Source: Caldimonas tepidiphila
Lineage (GTDB): Bacteria > Pseudomonadota > Gammaproteobacteria > Burkholderiales > Burkholderiaceae_C
Direction of reading: 5' to 3'
DNA: 64,000 nucleotides
Assembly (NCBI RefSeq): GCF_003569765.1
Contig: NZ_QXMG01000025.1
Location: 1-64,000 of the forward strand
The notes beneath the pieces are model-generated. The model saw nothing but the letters and a program-made list of their open reading frames with translations. It searched no databases and was not told the DNA's origin. Positions 1-8,178 of the stretch are shown piece after piece. Each line of letters starts with the position of its first letter. Within the stretch, counting starts at the first letter, position 1. Position numbers and translations under genes: made by a program.

Positions 1-1295
1 GGCGGGTTCTTCACGCCGAGCTTCGGCAGCAGCCACTGCTCGATGCCGGTCATGAGCGTGGCGGTGTTGCGCCCCTTCTTGAACCACTGCTTGAAGTTCT
101 TGGCCTGGTTCAGTTCCGCGTGCAACCAGCTCGCTTCGAACGCCTCGGGGTAGGCCGAGAGCTCGTCGTGCTGGCGCTGCTGGCCCAGTGCCGCGAAGGC
201 GGCCTCCGCGCACAGCATGCCGGTCTTGATCGCCGCGTGGCTGCCCTTGATGCGGCTGGCGTTGAGGTAGCCCGCCTCGCAGCCGACCAGCGTGCCGCCG
301 GGGAACACCGTCTTGGGCAGCGACAGCAGCCCGCCCGCGGTGATCGCGCGCGCGCCGTAGCTCACGCGCTTGCCGCCCTCCAGGTGCTTCCTGATCACCG
401 GGTGGGTCTTGAAGCGCTGGAACTCCTCGAAGGGCGACAGCCACGGGTTCTTGTAGTCCAGCCCGACCACGAAGCCGATGTAGACCTGGTTGTTCTCGGC
501 GTGATAGAGGAAGGAGCCGCCGTAGGTGTCGGGCTCGAGCGGCCAGCCGGCGGTGTGCACGACGAGCCCGGGTCGGTGGCGCGCCGGGTCGATCTCCCAC
601 ACCTCCTTGAGCCCGATGCCGTAGCTCTGCGGGTCGCGGCCCTCGTCGAGCCGGAAGCGCTCGATCAGCTGCTTGCCCAGGTGCCCTCTGGAGCCCTCGG
701 CGAAGACCGTGTACTTCGCCAGCAGCTCCATGCCGAGCTGGAAGGCGTCAGTCGGCTCGCCGTCACGGCCGATTCCCATGTTGCCGGTGGCCACGCCGCG
801 CACCGAGCCGTCGTCGTTGTAGAGCACCTCCGCGGCGGCGAAGCCGGGGAAGATCTCGACGCCCAGCGCCTCTGCCTGCTGAGCCAGCCAGCGCACGACG
901 TTGCCGAGGCTGACGATGTAGTTGCCGTGGTTCTGGAAGCACTCGGGCAGCAGCGCCGGGGGCGTGGCCTGCGCGCCGCTCTCGCTCAGGAACAGGAACT
1001 CGTCCTGCGTCACCGCCTGGTTCAGCGGCGCGCCGAGCTCACGCCAGTTCGGCAGCAGCTCCGACAGCCCGCGGGGGTCCATGATCGCGCCGGAGAGGAT
1101 GTGCGCGCCGGGCTCCGAGCCCTTCTCGAGCACGCACACCGAGACCTCGCGGTCCTGGGCGGCGGCGAGCTGCTTGAGGCGGATCGCGGTGGCCAGGCCC
1201 GCCGGGCCGGCGCCGACGATCACCACGTCGTATTCCATCGATTCGCGCGGGCCGTAGGAGGCTGGCGACACGTGGGACTGTCGAACTGAGGCCAT
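1..1295 (-). CDS. electron transfer flavoprotein-ubiquinone oxidoreductase (ETF-QO), C-terminus cut by window edge
   Basis: Inner-membrane flavoprotein that passes electrons from reduced ETF to ubiquinone, linking acyl-CoA dehydrogenases to respiration. Read on the minus strand from the ATG at 1295, the frame stays open to the window edge (about 431 residues of a family length near 550). The FAD-binding GAGPAG motif is at residues 28-33, preceded by the YGPRESMEYD stretch usual for proteobacterial ETF-QO; the last visible residues, around GVKNPP, also fit. A start at 1239 (MEYDVV) is possible, but the upstream Met keeps the conserved leader. The C-terminal 4Fe-4S region lies outside the window. 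It sits downstream of etfBA, separated by about 420 bp, so it may have its own promoter. Confidence 0.93.
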   Translation of the reverse strand, partial: MASVRQSHVSPASYGPRESMEYDVVIVGAGPAGLATAIRLKQLAAAQDREVSVCVLEKGSEPGAHILSGAIMDPRGLSELLPNWRELGAPLNQAVTQDEFLFLSESGAQATPPALLPECFQNHGNYIVSLGNVVRWLAQQAEALGVEIFPGFAAAEVLYNDDGSVRGVATGNMGIGRDGEPTDAFQLGMELLAKYTVFAEGSRGHLGKQLIERFRLDEGRDPQSYGIGLKEVWEIDPARHRPGLVVHTAGWPLEPDTYGGSFLYHAENNQVYIGFVVGLDYKNPWLSPFEEFQRFKTHPVIRKHLEGGKRVSYGARAITAGGLLSLPKTVFPGGTLVGCEAGYLNASRIKGSHAAIKTGMLCAEAAFAALGQQRQHDELSAYPEAFEASWLHAELNQAKNFKQWFKKGRNTATLMTGIEQWLLPKLGVKNP

Positions 1296-1718
1296 CAAGG
1301 GGTTACTGGTCGTTTTGTGTTTCGGGAAGGAGAGCGGCCATGGCCTGCATTCCAGTCTTGTAGGTGCTCGGAGACCATCGCGTTACCTTGGCTGCCCCCA
1401 ATGCACATTGCTCCGAGGCGCTGCAGTTCATAACGCAACAGAAACATGCCGTTTGGCCTGCCCGATTGGAGGGGCGACCATTTCAAGCCTAGCAAGTACG
1501 AGGCCGCGGCGGGTACGGCTGCGCCCCCTGGGCGCTCGTCTCGGCTTGCCGGCAACGCAATTCTGCTGTCAGGAGCGGGGGCGACAGCCCCCTCTTGCCC
1601 TCGGTGAACTGTTCCTCTGCGTTGTCCAGTTCCTGGCGGCGCGCACGCAACTCCCACAGGCATTGGCGAAGAAGAGCCATTTCCACTCCCTCTCGAACTC
1701 TTGATCCGGACAGCTCGC
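1296..1718. other. intergenic region between etfA and the ETF-QO gene
   Basis: About 420 bp without a convincing gene. Short ORFs occur in several frames, but none has a recognisable product or consistent third-position GC bias. No site of the CATCGTCC/GGACGATG type found elsewhere in the window is seen here. It presumably holds the etfA 3' end and the ETF-QO promoter, but no clear promoter boxes could be picked. Confidence 0.4.
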
Positions 1719-2648
1719 TTAGATCTGACCCGCCAGCTCCGGGACCGCACTGAAAAGATCAGCCTCCAACGCGTAGTCGGCCACGCTGAAGATTGGCGCC
1801 TCGGGATCCTTGTTGATCGCCACGATCACCTTGGAGTCCTTCATGCCCGCCAGGTGCTGGATCGCGCCGGAGATGCCGCAGGCCACGTACAACTGCGGTG
1901 CGACGATCTTGCCGGTTTGTCCAATCTGCCAGTCATTGGGTGCGTAGCCCGCGTCCACGGCGGCACGACTTGCGCCGAGTGCCGCGCCCAGCTTGTCAGC
2001 CAGCGGCGTAAGCACCTCGGCGAACTTCTCGCTGGATCCCAGGGCACGGCCGCCGGAGACGACGATCTTCGCAGCGGTCAGTTCGGGCCGGTCGTTCCTT
2101 GTCACATCCCGGCCCACCAATCGGCTTGCGCCGCTGTCGGCCACTGCGGCGATGCTTTCGATGACAGCCGAGTGGCTCCTTACGGCCGCGGCATCGAAGG
2201 CCGTACTGCGCACTGTCACCACTTGGATGGGATCCGAGCTCAACACGGTGGCCACCGCGTTGCCTGCATAGATCGGCCGCTCGAAGGTGAAGGCATCCAC
2301 GATGCGCACGATGTCGCTGATCTGGGCCACGTCGAGCCGCGCAGCCACGCGCGGCGCGATGTTCTTGCCGCTGGAGGTCGCTGCGAAGAAGATGTGGGTA
2401 TAGCCCTTCGCGAGGGTAATCACCTGTTCGGCCAGCCGCTCGGCCAGCCCTTCGCCCATGCCCGGGCCATCGGCATGCAGCACGCGGCCCACGCCGTCGA
2501 TGCGCGCTGCCGCCTCTGCCGCCGCACCGGCGTCGGTGCCTGCCACCAGCACATGCACCTCACCGACCTGCGCAGCCGCGGCAACGGTGTGGAGGGTGGC
2601 TGGCTTCAGGCTGGCGTTGTCGTGTTCTGCAATGACGAGTGCGGTCAT
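1719..2648 (-). CDS. etfA: electron transfer flavoprotein alpha subunit
   Basis: FAD-carrying large subunit of the ETF heterodimer, which accepts electrons from acyl-CoA dehydrogenases and hands them to ETF-QO. 309 residues, normal for the family. The C-terminal half carries the FAD-binding signature of EtfA (SGGRALGS, then the VDAGYAP..QIGQTGK segment and [13 protein letters not shown]). The start ([10 protein letters not shown]) lies 2 bp after the etfB stop, so the two are translationally coupled. Its position next to a steroid operon block with four acyl-CoA dehydrogenases suggests it serves them, although it may also serve general beta-oxidation. Confidence 0.95.
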   Translation of the reverse strand: MTALVIAEHDNASLKPATLHTVAAAAQVGEVHVLVAGTDAGAAAEAAARIDGVGRVLHADGPGMGEGLAERLAEQVITLAKGYTHIFFAATSSGKNIAPRVAARLDVAQISDIVRIVDAFTFERPIYAGNAVATVLSSDPIQVVTVRSTAFDAAAVRSHSAVIESIAAVADSGASRLVGRDVTRNDRPELTAAKIVVSGGRALGSSEKFAEVLTPLADKLGAALGASRAAVDAGYAPNDWQIGQTGKIVAPQLYVACGISGAIQHLAGMKDSKVIVAINKDPEAPIFSVADYALEADLFSAVPELAGQI

Positions 2649-2650
2649 GA

Positions 2651-3400
2651 TCAGATCACCTTGGCTTCGTTCTTGAGTTTCTCGACGAGCATCGCGACGT
2701 CGGGCACCTTCACGCCGGTACCGCGCTTCGGCGGCTCGGCCACCTTGAGTGTCTTGAGCCGCGGTGCGATGTCCACGCCGAGCGTCTCGGCCTTCAGCGT
2801 CTCCAGCGGCTTCTTCTTCGCCTTCATGATGTTGGGCAGCGTCACGTAGCGCGGCTCGTTGAGGCGCAGGTCGGTCGTGACCACCGCCGGCAGCGAGAGC
2901 TCCAGCGTCTCCAGGCCGCCGTCGACCTCGCGCGTGACCTGCAGGCGCTCCCCGGCGAACTCCACCTTGCTGGCGAAGGTCGCCTGCGGCAGGCCTGCGA
3001 GCGCGGCCAGCATCTGCCCGGTCTGGTTGCAGTCGTCGTCGATGGCCTGCTTGCCCAGGATCACGAGTCCGGGCTGCTCGCGCCCGACCAGCACCTTCAG
3101 CAGCTTGGCCACCGCCAGCGGCTGCAGCTCGACCTCGGTTTCCACGAGGATGGCGCGGTCGGCGCCGATGGCCATCGCGGTACGCAGCGTCTCCTGGCAG
3201 GCCGCCGAGCCGCAGGAGACGGCCACCACCTCGGAGACCACGCCCTTCTCCTTCAATCGCACCGCTTCCTCGACGGCGATCTCGTCGAAGGGGTTCATGC
3301 TCATCTTGACGTTGGCGAGGTCCACGCCACTGCCGTCGCTCTTGACACGAACCTTGACGTTGTAGTCGATGACCCGTTTGACCGGGACCAGGCACTTCAT
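2651..3400 (-). CDS. etfB: electron transfer flavoprotein beta subunit
   Basis: AMP-binding small subunit of ETF, 249 residues. [14 protein letters not shown] at the N-terminus and the [14 protein letters not shown] and [13 protein letters not shown] segments are typical of bacterial EtfB. Ten codons upstream there is an in-frame GTG (3430), but the ATG at 3400 matches the family start and has an AGGAG ribosome-binding site just upstream. A steroid-type dyad site lies at 3480-3499 between this gene and the divergent flavin oxidoreductase. On the etfB side no good -10 box lies at the usual spacing, so control of etfB by that site is uncertain. Confidence 0.95.
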   Translation of the reverse strand: MKCLVPVKRVIDYNVKVRVKSDGSGVDLANVKMSMNPFDEIAVEEAVRLKEKGVVSEVVAVSCGSAACQETLRTAMAIGADRAILVETEVELQPLAVAKLLKVLVGREQPGLVILGKQAIDDDCNQTGQMLAALAGLPQATFASKVEFAGERLQVTREVDGGLETLELSLPAVVTTDLRLNEPRYVTLPNIMKAKKKPLETLKAETLGVDIAPRLKTLKVAEPPKRGTGVKVPDVAMLVEKLKNEAKVI

Positions 3401-3479
3401 GATTGGAAACTCCTGTGATAGAGCCTCCACTGTCGCGACCCGCCCGGCTCGGCGCGTCCCTCAAACGGACGATCGCCGG

Positions 3480-3499
3480 CCCCGTCCGAACGGACGATG
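3480..3499. promoter_or_regulatory. steroid-regulon dyad site 1 (flavin oxidoreductase / etfB intergenic)
   Basis: The sequence fits CATCGTCC-N4-GGACGATG with a degenerate left arm (CCCCGTCC) and a perfect right arm. On the plus strand a CAGAAT -10 candidate lies at 3519-3524, 19 bp after the dyad, and the next gene starts at 3554. An extra half site, CGGACGAT, is at 3466-3473. Binding by the LuxR-family regulator is inference. Confidence 0.6.
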
Positions 3500-3553
3500 C
3501 CCGGCGGCGGCGGCCTCCCAGAATCGGCCGGCCAACTACCATTCCCCCAAGCC

Positions 3554-5677
3554 ATGACCAATCCCTATTCCGCGCTGCTGCAACCCGGCCAGATCGGATC
3601 ACTGCAACTGCGAAACCGCATCGTGATGGCGCCGATGGGCTCCAACTTCGCAGAAACCGACGGCACTTGCGGAGATCGTATCCAGGCCTACTACGAGGAG
3701 CGGGCCCGCGGCGGCGCCGGGCTGCTGACCATGGGAGTGTGTGCGGTGGCCTTTCCGGCCGGGACCGCCGAGCCCTTCCAGGTGGGCGTGTCGCGCGACG
3801 ACTTCATCCCCGGGCTGGCCGCCCTCGCGCAGCGCGTGCACCGGCATGGCGCGAAGATCGCGATGCAGCTCCAGCATGCCGGCAAGACCTCCGCGCGTGA
3901 CATCGCCGAGGGGCGCGAGCTGTGGGTGCCCTCGGTGCCGCCGGCGCACCGGACCACGATGATGGAGGCGCTGACACAGGAGGAGATCGCCAGCTTCGTG
4001 CGCAACGTGAGCGGCGGCAGGCCGCGCGTGCGCGTGATGGACCGCGCCGACATCGAGCAGATGATCGAGTGGTTCGCCGCCGCCGCCGCACGCGCCCAGG
4101 CCGCCGGCTTCGACGGCGTGGAGCTGCATGCGGCCCACAGCTACATCCTGGCGGGCTTCCTGTCGCCGCACTACAACCGCCGCGAGGACGAATGGGGCGG
4201 CCCCCTGGAGAACCGCGCCCGGCTGCTGCTGGACACCCTGCGCGCCGTCAAGGCCCGCACCGGCGGCGACTTCCCGGTCTGGGTGCGGCTCGATGCGCAG
4301 GAGCTGCGCACCCCCGGCGGCATCACGCTGGAGGACGCCATCGCCACCGCCCGGCTGGCCGAAGCCGCCGGCGCCGAGGCCATCAGCGTCTCGGCCTACG
4401 CCACCATCGACACCGGCACCGCCTTCACCGAGGCCCCTCTGGTGCAGCAACCCGGCGCCTACATCCCCAACGCTGCCGCCATCCGCGCCGCGGTCTCGGT
4501 GCCGGTGATCGCGGTCGGCCGCATCGAGCCGGAGGTGGGCGCCGAAAGCATCGCCCGGGGCCGCTTCGACTTCGTCGCGATGGCGCGCAAGATGCTGGCC
4601 GACCCGGAGATCCCGCTCAAGCTGCAGCGCAACCGGCCGCAGGACATCCGCCCCTGCATCTACTGCTACGCCTGCGTCAGCGAGATCTTCGTCAACCGCC
4701 GGGTGAAATGCGCCGTCAACGCGCTCACCGGCCACGAGTTCGAGGCCGCGATCGAGCCGGCGGACACGCCGCGCCACGTGCTGGTCGTTGGCGGCGGCCC
4801 GGCCGGCATGGAGGCCGCGCGCGTAGCGGCGCTGCGCGGCCACCGCGTCACGCTGGTGGAGCGCAGCGAGCGGCTGGGCGGCACGCTGTTCTTCGCCGCG
4901 CTGGCCTATCCGGAAAACGGCCGGCTGCTGGACTACCTGGTCGAACAGGTGAAGGCCCTGCCGATCGACATCCGGCTCTCGACCCCGGCGGACGCCGCGC
5001 TGGTGGACACACTCCGGCCCGACGCGATCATCGTCGCCACCGGCGCACGCCGCGCTGCACCGGAGATCCCGGGGGCCGGCCAGTCGCATGTCTGGAGCGG
5101 AGACGAGCTGCGCCGCCTGATGACGAACGATGGCGCGGACGAGATCGCCCGCGCCAAGCTCGGCCTGGCCGAACGCGCGCTTTTCAAGGCCGGTGGCGTG
5201 CTGCGCGTGACCGACAGCACGCAAGCGCTGCAGGGGCTGTCGAAACTGTGGATGCCCCTGGGCAAGCGCGTCGTGATCGTGGGCGGCGGGTTGGTGGGGT
5301 TGGAGCTGGCCGAGTTCCTGCTGGCGCGCGGACGCGAGGTGACGGTGCTGGAGCCAAGCGACAAGCCCGGGCGCGAACTCGCGATCGTGCGCCGCTGGCG
5401 GGTGCTGGAGGCGGTGGAGCAGCATGGGGTGCTGCACCGCAAGGCCGAGGTGCAGGAGATCGGCAAGCGCGAGGTGGTGTGGCAGGACGCACAGGGCGAG
5501 CAGCAACGCACGCCCGCGGACTCCGTGGTGCTGGCGCTGGGGGCGCAACCCGACGACAGCGGGGCGCGCCGCTTCGCCGAATGCGGCGTGCCGGTGATCG
5601 CAGTAGGCGACTGCGCCGAGCTCGGCTACATCGAGGGGGCGATGCACGGCGGGCATCGCGCGGGGCGCAGCGTGTAA
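3554..5677 (+). CDS. NADH:flavin oxidoreductase / 2-enoate reductase (BaiCD/BaiH/FadH-like)
   Basis: 707-residue, three-domain old-yellow-enzyme relative: an FMN TIM barrel (about 1-365), a 4Fe-4S cysteine motif beginning CIYCYAC near residue 368, then FAD/NAD(P) domains with GGGPAGMEAA and a second GGGLVGLELAEF dinucleotide motif. This is the architecture of 2,4-dienoyl-CoA reductase and of the bile-acid enzymes BaiCD and BaiH, which reduce or oxidise 3-oxo-delta4 bonds. The ATG at 3554 is chosen because the upstream in-frame extension (from 3497) overlaps the predicted promoter. In this locus it most likely acts on an unsaturated steroid or steroid-CoA; the substrate cannot be read from sequence. 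A hairpin follows the stop. Confidence 0.85.
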   Translation: MTNPYSALLQPGQIGSLQLRNRIVMAPMGSNFAETDGTCGDRIQAYYEERARGGAGLLTMGVCAVAFPAGTAEPFQVGVSRDDFIPGLAALAQRVHRHGAKIAMQLQHAGKTSARDIAEGRELWVPSVPPAHRTTMMEALTQEEIASFVRNVSGGRPRVRVMDRADIEQMIEWFAAAAARAQAAGFDGVELHAAHSYILAGFLSPHYNRREDEWGGPLENRARLLLDTLRAVKARTGGDFPVWVRLDAQELRTPGGITLEDAIATARLAEAAGAEAISVSAYATIDTGTAFTEAPLVQQPGAYIPNAAAIRAAVSVPVIAVGRIEPEVGAESIARGRFDFVAMARKMLADPEIPLKLQRNRPQDIRPCIYCYACVSEIFVNRRVKCAVNALTGHEFEAAIEPADTPRHVLVVGGGPAGMEAARVAALRGHRVTLVERSERLGGTLFFAALAYPENGRLLDYLVEQVKALPIDIRLSTPADAALVDTLRPDAIIVATGARRAAPEIPGAGQSHVWSGDELRRLMTNDGADEIARAKLGLAERALFKAGGVLRVTDSTQALQGLSKLWMPLGKRVVIVGGGLVGLELAEFLLARGREVTVLEPSDKPGRELAIVRRWRVLEAVEQHGVLHRKAEVQEIGKREVVWQDAQGEQQRTPADSVVLALGAQPDDSGARRFAECGVPVIAVGDCAELGYIEGAMHGGHRAGRSV

Positions 5678-5692
5678 GGGAAACCGAAAGGC

Positions 5693-5715
5693 GGCACGCC
5701 GCTGGGCGGCGTGCC
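5693..5715. terminator. hairpin between convergent genes
   Basis: Perfect 10-bp inverted repeat (GGCACGCCGC ... GCGGCGTGCC) with a 3-nt loop, between the stop of the plus-strand flavin oxidoreductase and the stop of the minus-strand SDR. There is no long T tract, so termination strength is uncertain, but the position suits a bidirectional terminator. Confidence 0.55.
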
Positions 5716-5725
5716 GGGCGCAGCC

Positions 5726-6508
5726 TCAGCGCCAGTTCGGCGCCTCGACCCCGCCGTCCACGCCCAGGATCTTGCCGGTGATCCAGCGCGATGCGGGCGA
5801 GGCCAGGAAGAGCGCGGCGGCGGCAATGTCCTCGGGCTGGCCGAAGCTGCCCATCGGCGTGCCGTCAAGCAGCGCCTGCCGGCGCTCCGGCGTGAGGAAG
5901 GGAGCCAGCGCATCGGTCATGATGGTGCCGGGTTCGATGGCGTTGATGCGCACCGACGGCGCGTAGTCCTGCGCCAGGTTGCGCGTGAGCTGGTTGAGCG
6001 CCGCCTTGGCCGCGCCGTAGGCGCTGAAATGCTTCTGTGCATAGCGCGCCGCCGTCGAAGAGATGTTCACCACTGCACCGCCGCCGGCCTCGCGCATGTG
6101 CGGCACCACCTTCTGGATCAGCAGGTAGGCCGGCGTGACGTTCCAGGTCAGCGCATGGCTGAAGTCGGCCGCGCCCATGCGGCGCGGGTCGTTGGGGCCG
6201 GAGCCGCCGGCATTGTTGACCAGCAACGTGATTCGCCCGAGCTCCTCGCGGGTGCGCTCGACCAGGCAGTCCAGCGCCGCTTCATCGCCCACGTCGCAGG
6301 GCACGGCGACCGCCTTGCGGCCGAGCGCGCGGATCTCGGCCGCCACCGCCTCGATGTCGGCCGGCGTGCGCGCGGCCAGCGCCACGTCGGCGCCGGCCTG
6401 CGCGAAGGCCAGCGCGCAGGCGCGGCCGATGCCCTTGCCGGCACCGGTGACGATGGCCGCCTGGCCTTCGAGCGAGAACAGGGCGGGAACATGGGGCAAG
6501 GCAGTCAT
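5726..6508 (-). CDS. SDR, 7-alpha-hydroxysteroid dehydrogenase-like
   Basis: Classical short-chain dehydrogenase of 260 residues. NAD(P) motif TGAGKGIG from residue 21, NNAGGSGP near 98-105, catalytic S150/S151, Y164 and K168. The NNAGGxGP stretch, the PGTIMTDAL segment and the ASRWITGKIL C-terminal part are close to those of E. coli 7-alpha-hydroxysteroid dehydrogenase (HdhA), which oxidises the 7-alpha hydroxyl of bile acids. A strong AGGAG precedes the start. Dyad site 2 with a GAAGAT -10 lies upstream, so it should be expressed with the steroid regulon. Substrate assignment is family-level. Confidence 0.75.
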   Translation of the reverse strand: MTALPHVPALFSLEGQAAIVTGAGKGIGRACALAFAQAGADVALAARTPADIEAVAAEIRALGRKAVAVPCDVGDEAALDCLVERTREELGRITLLVNNAGGSGPNDPRRMGAADFSHALTWNVTPAYLLIQKVVPHMREAGGGAVVNISSTAARYAQKHFSAYGAAKAALNQLTRNLAQDYAPSVRINAIEPGTIMTDALAPFLTPERRQALLDGTPMGSFGQPEDIAAAALFLASPASRWITGKILGVDGGVEAPNWR

Positions 6509-6569
6509 GGAGGCGTCTCCTCGGCTTGTCGATGGGGAGACCGATCTTCGGCGCCCCGGCAGACGCGAC

Positions 6570-6589
6570 CATCGTGCGAACGGACGATG
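6570..6589 (-). promoter_or_regulatory. steroid-regulon dyad site 2 (7-alpha-HSDH-like promoter)
   Basis: CATCGTGC-GAAC-GGACGATG on the plus strand, one mismatch from the consensus. On the minus strand a GAAGAT -10 candidate (6544-6549) lies exactly 20 bp from the dyad, and the SDR start is at 6508. The site begins before the stop of the upstream aldehyde dehydrogenase gene (6597), so the SDR can be transcribed independently. Confidence 0.65.
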
Positions 6590-6596
6590 CCGGCCC

Positions 6597-8027
6597 TCAG
6601 CGCGTCACCGAGGCCCTGAGCATCGCCTCGAACTGCTCGCCGTAGGGCGGCAGCATCCCCCACTCGCGGCGCGGATCGTGGGAGCCGGCCTGGTAGACCG
6701 AGCGCGCATGGCTGAACTCCAGGAAGCCCTCACGGCCGTGGTAGCGCCCCATGCCCGAGGCGCCGATGCCGCCGAAGGGCGCATCGTGCAGCGCGGGGTG
6801 CATGCACACGTCGTTGATCGAGACGCCCCCCGAGAGCGTGTGCTCGAGCACCCAGCGCTGCTCGGCCTCGTCGCTGCCGAAGTAGTAGAGCGCCAGGGGG
6901 CGCTCGCCGGCGTTGATTGCGGCCACCGCCTGCGGCAGCTCGCGGAAGGTGTTGAGCACCAGCGCCGGCCCGAAGATCTCGTGGCGGGCGATCTCGCTAT
7001 CGGCGGGCGGGTTCATCACGACGCGCAGCGGCATGCGCCGCTCGGCAGTCCCCTGCGCACTCGGCCAGCCGCCGACCAGCAGCACCCGGGCGCCGCGCTC
7101 CGCGGCGTCAGCCACATAGGATTCCACACGCGCGAAATGGCGCTCGTTGACCACCGGCACCACGTCGCGGTTGCCGGCGATGGTTGGGAACAGGCCGCGC
7201 CAGACCTCGTCGAGCGCCTCCACGAAGGCCTGCGCCTGCGACTCGTGGACCCACACTACGTCGGGCGCGACGCAGAGCTGGCCGGAGTTGGAGCTCTTGC
7301 CCACCGCGATGCGCTCGGCGGCATTGCGCAGGTCGGCGCCCGGGCTCAGCAGCACCGGCGACTTGCCGCCCAGTTCAAGCGTGACCGGCACCAGATTCTC
7401 GGCTGCGGCCTGCATCACCCGCTTGCCGACCGCCGTCGAGCCGGTGAACACGAGGTGGTCCCAGGGCTGGGCGGCGAACTCGGCCCCCACGTCCGGGCCT
7501 CCCGTCACCACCGCAAGTTCCTCGGGCGCGAAGAAGGCGGCGACGGCCTGCGCCACCGCCTCGGCAGTGCGCGGCGTCAGCTCCGAGGGCTTGAGCACGG
7601 CCCGGTTGCCCGCCGCCAGCACGCTGGCCAGGGGCGAGAACAACGTGAACAGCGGCGCGTTCCAGGTGCCGACGATGCCCACCACGCCCTTGGGCTGGTA
7701 CTGCACCCAGGCGGTGGCCCCGAAGCTGTCGAAGGGCGCGACGCTGGGCCGGGGCTCCCGCGGCGTCCAGTTCGGCAGCTGGTCGCGCGCGTGCTTGAGC
7801 GAGGCCAGCGAGCCCAGCACGTCGTTCATCAGGGAAAACACTCTGGAGCGGCCTCCGAAGTCCTGCTCCATCGCAGCGCACAGCGCGTCGTGGTGCTCGA
7901 CCAGCATGTCGATCACGCGCTGCAGCCGGGCCTGGCGCAGGGTATCGGGGACGCCGCCGTCCTCTAGGAAGGCGGCGCGCTGGGCGTCGAGCAGGGCGCG
8001 CAGCGGCGCCGGTGAAGTCTGGGGCAT
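6597..8027 (-). CDS. aldehyde dehydrogenase, coniferyl-aldehyde/class 3 type
   Basis: NAD(P)-dependent aldehyde dehydrogenase of 476 residues, the short class 3/coniferyl-aldehyde architecture. Visible motifs: PKGVVGIVGTWNAPL, the LVFTGSTAVGK cofactor loop, catalytic Glu in LELGGKSP, catalytic Cys in NSGQLCVAP, and the EIFGPALV segment. An AGGAG precedes the ATG. It is divergent from an MFS transporter across dyad site 3. A plausible role is oxidation of an aldehyde formed during side-chain breakdown, for example after aldol cleavage, but the substrate is inference. Confidence 0.85.
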   Translation of the reverse strand: MPQTSPAPLRALLDAQRAAFLEDGGVPDTLRQARLQRVIDMLVEHHDALCAAMEQDFGGRSRVFSLMNDVLGSLASLKHARDQLPNWTPREPRPSVAPFDSFGATAWVQYQPKGVVGIVGTWNAPLFTLFSPLASVLAAGNRAVLKPSELTPRTAEAVAQAVAAFFAPEELAVVTGGPDVGAEFAAQPWDHLVFTGSTAVGKRVMQAAAENLVPVTLELGGKSPVLLSPGADLRNAAERIAVGKSSNSGQLCVAPDVVWVHESQAQAFVEALDEVWRGLFPTIAGNRDVVPVVNERHFARVESYVADAAERGARVLLVGGWPSAQGTAERRMPLRVVMNPPADSEIARHEIFGPALVLNTFRELPQAVAAINAGERPLALYYFGSDEAEQRWVLEHTLSGGVSINDVCMHPALHDAPFGGIGASGMGRYHGREGFLEFSHARSVYQAGSHDPRREWGMLPPYGEQFEAMLRASVTR

Positions 8028-8101
8028 GTCGTCTCCTGAAGGCTCTTTGCGTCAATGATGACCGGGAACCGCACGAGGGTGCCGCCGCGGCCGACGATCA
8101 G

Positions 8102-8121
8102 CGTCGTCCGAAGGGACGATG
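8102..8121. promoter_or_regulatory. steroid-regulon dyad site 3 (aldehyde dehydrogenase / MFS divergent promoters)
   Basis: CGTCGTCC-GAAG-GGACGATG, with a second half site CGGACGAT at 8140-8147. Toward the MFS gene a GACGAT -10 candidate (8142-8147) lies 20 bp away; toward the aldehyde dehydrogenase gene only a weak CACCCT is at that spacing. The MFS promoter placement rules out the in-frame ATGs at 8119 and 8146 as starts. Confidence 0.55.
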
Positions 8122-8178
8122 CCTGCACCCCGTCTCCCCCGGACGATGCACCATCGCCTCTTCCATCGCCCCACCACC

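Noticed and set aside
1295-1750. Short frames on both strands between etfA and the ETF-QO gene
   Set aside because: No recognisable product, no consistent codon bias and mutual overlap; treated as non-coding.
3430-3430. GTG at 3430 as the etfB start
   Set aside because: It adds ten residues without homology, and an AGGAG directly precedes the ATG at 3400.
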